Assembly: GCA_008017145.1 (NCBI GenBank)
Contig: SSGY01000039.1
Span: forward strand, 1 to 11,420
Direction: 5' to 3'
DNA from: Neisseriales bacterium
Lineage (GTDB): Bacteria; Pseudomonadota; Gammaproteobacteria; Burkholderiales; UBA11063
Length of the DNA: 11,420 nucleotides
Positions 7,748 to 11,420 of this stretch are shown piece by piece (within the stretch, counting starts at the first letter, position 1; every line of letters starts with the position of its first letter). The translations under genes and the position numbers were made by a program. The notes beneath the pieces were generated by a model that was not told the origin of the DNA, did not search any database, and worked only from the letters and a program-made list of their open reading frames with translations.

Positions 7748-8704
7748 ATGATAACTAACTCTCGCTGTTTATCAGCTATAAGTGCGGGTTTTCTCGCACT
7801 TTTGCTATCTTCATGTAGCCTGCTTGGTACCAAAAAGGTAACAGAGTCCGCCGTTACTGGTAAATATGTGGTGATTGGGGATAATGGCGTTACCAAGATA
7901 TCAGAAGATGGGCGAACTTGGAGCAATGATAATTCCAGCGAGAGTAACTTATGGAATGCTGTAAATGTTGCTAATGGTCAATTATTTGCAGTAGGTATGA
8001 ATGGGGCAGTTAGTTATTCAACTAATGCGATAAGTTGGTCGGATGTTTATAGTCAAGATCATCGAGTCTGGCTTTACGATGTTATTTTTGCCAATAGCCG
8101 ATATGTTGCAGTTGGCGTCGGTGGTATGATCGTTAGTTCCACTAACCTACGTGATTGGCAACAAGCTATAACAAATACAAAATCATGGTTAACCAGTATT
8201 AGCTATGGTAATGGTGTTTTTATTAGTAGTGGAGCTGGTGGTACATTGCTAAAATCTCATGATGGTTTAGTTTGGCAATCTGAAAGTTCTCCTACGCAAG
8301 AGTGGCTAAGTACAGTCCGTTTTGTAAATAACAAATTTATAGCAGTTGGTTCTAGTGGTGAAATTTTAAATTCTGATGCTGGAGAATCATGGCAAGCTCT
8401 ATCTTCGCCAACTAAAAATTGGCTTTATGGGGTTAGCTACGGTGCTGGGCGCTATACTGTTGTAGGTGACAATTCAACTGTTCTTAGTTCAGTAGATGGG
8501 CGGAATTGGTTCACAGTCAAACACAAATTACCTAAACATATTACTTTTCGCTCAATTATCTATGCCAATAATCAATTCGTTTTGGTTGGTGCTCATGGTT
8601 TAATTGCAACTTCCCGAGATGGTTTAAATTGGCAGAAACAAGATTCAACAACTAAGCGTGGGTTGTATTCTATCACGTATTATAGTCCTGAAATAGCACC
8701 GTAA
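7748..8704 (+). CDS. Lipoprotein with predicted seven-bladed beta-propeller
   Basis: This 318-residue protein begins with a lipoprotein signal peptide: a short polar start, a hydrophobic core from about residue 8 to 20, and the lipobox LSSC with C23 as the lipidated residue. Serine follows at position +2, so the outer membrane is the expected destination. From about residue 40 to 315 there are seven consecutive repeats of 39 to 41 residues with the pattern [YF]-hydrophobic-x-V-G-x-x-G-x-hydrophobic-x-x-S-x-D-G-x-x-W, then an aromatic-rich turn (WL-x-x-[VI]-x-[YF]-x-N). This is the BNR/Ycf48-like propeller pattern, and seven repeats would make one closed propeller. The gene lies 9 bases after trxB on the same strand without a clear Shine-Dalgarno sequence, so it probably depends on the operon transcript. 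I see no catalytic residues. A scaffold, binding or assembly role is inference. Confidence 0.82.
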   Translation: MITNSRCLSAISAGFLALLLSSCSLLGTKKVTESAVTGKYVVIGDNGVTKISEDGRTWSNDNSSESNLWNAVNVANGQLFAVGMNGAVSYSTNAISWSDVYSQDHRVWLYDVIFANSRYVAVGVGGMIVSSTNLRDWQQAITNTKSWLTSISYGNGVFISSGAGGTLLKSHDGLVWQSESSPTQEWLSTVRFVNNKFIAVGSSGEILNSDAGESWQALSSPTKNWLYGVSYGAGRYTVVGDNSTVLSSVDGRNWFTVKHKLPKHITFRSIIYANNQFVLVGAHGLIATSRDGLNWQKQDSTTKRGLYSITYYSPEIAP

Positions 8705-8952
8705 TTATTCGAAAATTTAATTAAATCAGTTAGCGCTTTTGTGCAAAGATGAATTTGCCAGCATTTTTATATTCAGACGCGCTTATCGTATGCAAAAGAT
8801 TAAAGGGCATTTTATTAATTTTGGACCAGTATCAAAAGAAGAGTTAGCAAATATATTATTTAATATCACTACTAGCACCAGCGAGCACATTTGAACAGAA
8901 ACTTACGGTTTTAAATAGTTATTTTTAACGGGGAAATTATTTACTTTTAAAA
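8705..8952. other. Poorly coding gap between convergent genes
   Basis: This 248-base gap lies between the lipoprotein gene and the minus-strand orphan. It has no convincing gene, RNA or terminator. One plus-strand frame is open from 8721 to 8894 and contains a 34-codon ORF from ATG 8790 without a ribosome binding site. Its peptide starts MQKIKGHFINFGPVSKEELA and looks protein-like but matches nothing I recognise. An overlapping short frame from ATG 8749 reads MNLPAFLYSDALIVCKRLKG. The region may be the worn remnant of a gene. A perfect 12-base AT palindrome at 8715-8726 has no loop and is probably trivial. Confidence 0.3.
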
Positions 8953-9609
8953 TTAGCTTAACTTTGTCATTACCATTGCAAAAACTACACAGCCACTCCC
9001 TGCTTCTTCATAATCAGAAACTAGATATCCCAAATTTGCATTTATTACTTTATAGCCATTATTTAATAAGTATTCTCTTTTATTTTTCCATTTTGAATCG
9101 TCTGAGTCGGGGATGCTAACTTTGATTTCTTCTGAAATATAGCCATGCTTATGAAGCATAAATGTGTAGCGATTCTGTCCGTGAGTAAATATTTCATCTT
9201 GCTCATAAAAGGCAAGTTCATTATACATGATCTCTTTCAATCGAGCAGTAACTTGAATAATAACGTTATTGTCAGGTTTTGCTTGAGCATCATCTTTATA
9301 TAGTGCTTCTACATATGTACATCTAGGTCTAGTGCTACAAGTAGATGCTTGTAGCCAGATTTCTTGATCTGCTTCTAATAACGGAAATTGATAGCCCATT
9401 TTACGGAACTCGCTAATTTTGTCGATTACCTCCTGTCCTAACTTAGGAGTTATTTTTACAAAAATGAAGTTATATTTTTTATTATTTCTATCCAAGATAG
9501 TTTCATGAATAACTGTATCATAAACACTTGAATCAGTAAAAAGCTTATCCACTTTACAACATATGTTTGAATATACTTCAGGCGGTAGTTTCATATTTTT
9601 ATATTTCAT
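8953..9609 (-). CDS. Unrecognised protein with two copies of one domain
   Basis: I do not recognise this 218-residue protein. It has no signal peptide or membrane segment and is probably cytoplasmic. By eye it contains two related halves, about residues 19-107 and 121-217. Both carry a strand of the form [NQ]-x-[KR]-Y-x-F (45-49 and 145-150). Both then have a helix ending in E-[FY]-x-x-x-G-Y (67-73 and 179-186), and both end with a strand that begins at a cysteine (C97 in CTYVEALYK, C207 in CVVFAMVMTK). Five cysteines are present (17, 18, 91, 97, 207). The ATG at 9609 lies 7 bases after the polA stop on the same strand, so it is probably co-transcribed with polA. No Shine-Dalgarno sequence is close to this ATG or to the next in-frame ATG at 9594, and either could be the start. 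Base composition matches its neighbours. The gene is real by length and structure, but its function is unknown. Confidence 0.65.
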   Translation of the reverse strand: MKYKNMKLPPEVYSNICCKVDKLFTDSSVYDTVIHETILDRNNKKYNFIFVKITPKLGQEVIDKISEFRKMGYQFPLLEADQEIWLQASTCSTRPRCTYVEALYKDDAQAKPDNNVIIQVTARLKEIMYNELAFYEQDEIFTHGQNRYTFMLHKHGYISEEIKVSIPDSDDSKWKNKREYLLNNGYKVINANLGYLVSDYEEAGSGCVVFAMVMTKLS

Positions 9610-9616
9610 TTAAAAA

Positions 9617-11420
9617 TTAATGTGCCTTTCCCCAGTTCTCAGCGGCTTTAACTTCAATCTCTAATGGTACTGCAAGTTGTGTTTTCTCACTCATTAAGCG
9701 CGATAAGTTTGCTATGACAATATCAACTTCATTATTTGGGACTTGAAAAATTAGCTCATCATGCACTTGTAGAATCATTTTAGTTTGTAAATTTTCTTGA
9801 GCTAACCATTGATTGACATTTAGCATCGCAATTTTAATAATATCTGCTGCGGAACCTTGCATTGGTGCATTGAGAGCTAAGCGTTCTTCAGCCTGACGTA
9901 GGATATTGTTGCCAGAATTAATGTTTGCCAAATAGATTTTACGACCATAGATAGTTTCTACATAGCCATCGCGATGGGCAAATTTTTTAATATTCTCCAT
10001 GAAATTACTTACTAATGGATACTGGGCGAAATAATTATCAATATATAATTTAGCAGCGGCACGCTCAATTTTTAGTTCTTTAGCTAAACCAAAAACTGAT
10101 TTACCATAAATTAAACCAAAGTTAATTGATTTGGCATAGCGTCGTTCATCTTTAGTAATTTCTTCGATTGGTTTATGAAAAATCTGGCTAGCTGTAGCCA
10201 AATGAATATCAGCTCCGCTATTAAACGCAGCAATCAGATTTTTATCCTGACTGATGTGCGCTAATATCCTAAGTTCAATCTGTGAATAATCGGCACAAAT
10301 TAGCTGACATCCAACTGGTGCAATAAAGCACTCACGAATTGCTTGCCCATACTCACTACGTACCGGAATATTTTGTAAATTAGGATCTTTAGAAGATAGT
10401 CGACCAGAAGTAACAATAGTTTGCTCTAATGAGGTGTGGACTAGTTGTTGTGTATCGGCGTATTCTGGTAAACGATCGATGTATGTATTGAGAAGCTTAT
10501 TTAAGTAACGATACTCAAGTAACTCGTCAGCTATACTAAAGCCCGATGCAGCTAAAATTGATAGTGATTCTTCGTCAGTCGAGTAGCCACTAGTATTTTT
10601 TTTGATTCCATCAGTGGGTAATTTTAATTGGTTAAATAAAATATCTTGAAGTTGCTTAGGGGAGTTCACATTAAACACACATTTTGCCTGCATTTGAATC
10701 GAATCTTCAAGCTGGCGTAATTTACTATGCATTTCTTGTGATAATAATTTTAGGCGCTGAATGTCAATTTTCATTCCAACGCGCTCCAGCTGAAATAGCA
10801 GATTAGCCAATGGTAGCTCTACTTGTTGATAAAGTTTCTGCTCTTCTTGGCTTAGGCTATTTAGAATAATCTGGTGTACTTCAAGTATCGCTTGTGAATT
10901 AGCAATAATAAATGTTTGTTTTTCAGCCTCATCCAGAGAGCTAAAATTAACGCGTTTAGCACCTTTACCTAGAAACTCAGCGTAACCTTGACAATTAATG
11001 TGTGGCGCATTGCGATTGATAATCGCAGCTAAATCATGTTTTTGTAATGAATTTTGAATATAACTTGCAAGTTGCAAATCACCGCTAATATTGCTTAATC
11101 TGATATTGTGTTGGGCTAAAATATAAAGTTGCTTTTTATAATCAAAACAGATCTTTGGCAGCTCACTTTGCCAGTACTTTGCTAAGATGAGTAATTTTTG
11201 CTGTGTCTCACTGTCATCGGCAAAAAGTAATTCTTGTGTACTGGCGTTAGTTAATTCAATTAGATAAATGGTTGTAGCATTACTGATTGCAACTGCGCAG
11301 AGTTGCGAATTATTATTGTTATTATCATCAAGATAAATATTAAATGAAGTGTTCTGGGATTCTGCAATTAATAGATTAACAATGCTTTGCAATTCTGTAA
11401 CGGTGCTTATTTTAGCAATA
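9617..11420 (-). CDS. polA: DNA polymerase I, C-terminal 600 residues (5' end outside window)
   Basis: Pol I fills gaps in excision repair and replaces Okazaki primers. The frame stays open to the window edge, so the upstream part, where the 5' nuclease domain would lie, is not visible. A TTG at 11392 is only an internal leucine codon. Numbering from the first complete codon at the edge, residues up to about 185 correspond to the 3'-5' exonuclease domain and the rest to the polymerase domain. The polymerase motifs are intact: motif A DYSQIELR (377-384), motif B RRYAKSINFGLIYG (426-439) and motif C QVHDE (551-555). The two catalytic aspartates are 177 residues apart, as in E. coli. The exonuclease carboxylates appear to be missing: positions matching E. 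coli D355, E357, D424 and D501 are N, Y, Q and Q. A run of five asparagines follows the first of these. The stop is TAA at 9617-9619. Confidence 0.96.
   Translation of the reverse strand, partial: IAKISTVTELQSIVNLLIAESQNTSFNIYLDDNNNNNSQLCAVAISNATTIYLIELTNASTQELLFADDSETQQKLLILAKYWQSELPKICFDYKKQLYILAQHNIRLSNISGDLQLASYIQNSLQKHDLAAIINRNAPHINCQGYAEFLGKGAKRVNFSSLDEAEKQTFIIANSQAILEVHQIILNSLSQEEQKLYQQVELPLANLLFQLERVGMKIDIQRLKLLSQEMHSKLRQLEDSIQMQAKCVFNVNSPKQLQDILFNQLKLPTDGIKKNTSGYSTDEESLSILAASGFSIADELLEYRYLNKLLNTYIDRLPEYADTQQLVHTSLEQTIVTSGRLSSKDPNLQNIPVRSEYGQAIRECFIAPVGCQLICADYSQIELRILAHISQDKNLIAAFNSGADIHLATASQIFHKPIEEITKDERRYAKSINFGLIYGKSVFGLAKELKIERAAAKLYIDNYFAQYPLVSNFMENIKKFAHRDGYVETIYGRKIYLANINSGNNILRQAEERLALNAPMQGSAADIIKIAMLNVNQWLAQENLQTKMILQVHDELIFQVPNNEVDIVIANLSRLMSEKTQLAVPLEIEVKAAENWGKAH

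Noticed and set aside
8715..8726. Perfect AT-only palindrome after the lipoprotein gene
   Set aside because: It has no loop and no GC pairs and is expected by chance in AT-rich intergenic DNA, so it is not called as a terminator.
11390..11392. TTG as the start of a short 591-residue DNA polymerase
   Set aside because: The reading frame continues upstream to the window edge, and the sequence resembles the linker before the exonuclease domain, so the gene is simply cut by the window.

Overview
This window looks like an ordinary chromosomal stretch of an AT-rich proteobacterium. The Orn, MinC/D/E and TrxB proteins are of the proteobacterial type, and Orn and the MinC C-terminal domain look closest to beta/gamma relatives. 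A low-GC betaproteobacterium, perhaps Neisseriales-like, is my best guess, but I inferred it by eye and could not run a search. I see no tRNA or rRNA gene, CRISPR array, insertion sequence or phage gene.

Layout. At 27-650 an extended -10 promoter drives orn (oligoribonuclease). It converges on the minus-strand purE-purK pair (2336 to 700), and a perfect 13-bp hairpin lies between the two 3' ends. A 276-bp divergent intergenic region (2337-2612) holds the purE promoter, a 17-bp near-palindrome just upstream of it, and a -10 element for a plus-strand APC-family permease (2613-4214). After a long 20-bp-stem hairpin comes a small SRPBCC/START-like protein (4335-4793). A strong promoter at 4842-4870 then starts a plus-strand run of five closely packed genes: minC, minD, minE, trxB and a lipoprotein predicted to be a seven-bladed beta-propeller (4921-8704). 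A poorly coding gap (8705-8952) follows. The window ends with two minus-strand genes: polA, which is cut by the right edge, and downstream of it an unrecognised 218-residue protein that appears to contain two copies of one domain.

How the genes work together. PurK and PurE catalyse consecutive steps of purine synthesis, from AIR through N5-CAIR to CAIR, and are translationally coupled. MinC, MinD and MinE place the division septum, and minE overlaps trxB by 4 bases, so thioredoxin reductase is probably made from the Min transcript. The propeller lipoprotein is last in that run and has no known role. DNA polymerase I keeps its polymerase motifs, but every carboxylate of its 3'-5' proofreading site appears to be replaced.

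Novelty. Most of the window is core housekeeping. The items most worth a second look are the duplicated-domain orphan next to polA, the proofreading-dead Pol I, the min-trxB-propeller gene order, and the palindrome upstream of purE. I do not see convincing evidence for a new multi-gene defence or mobile system.
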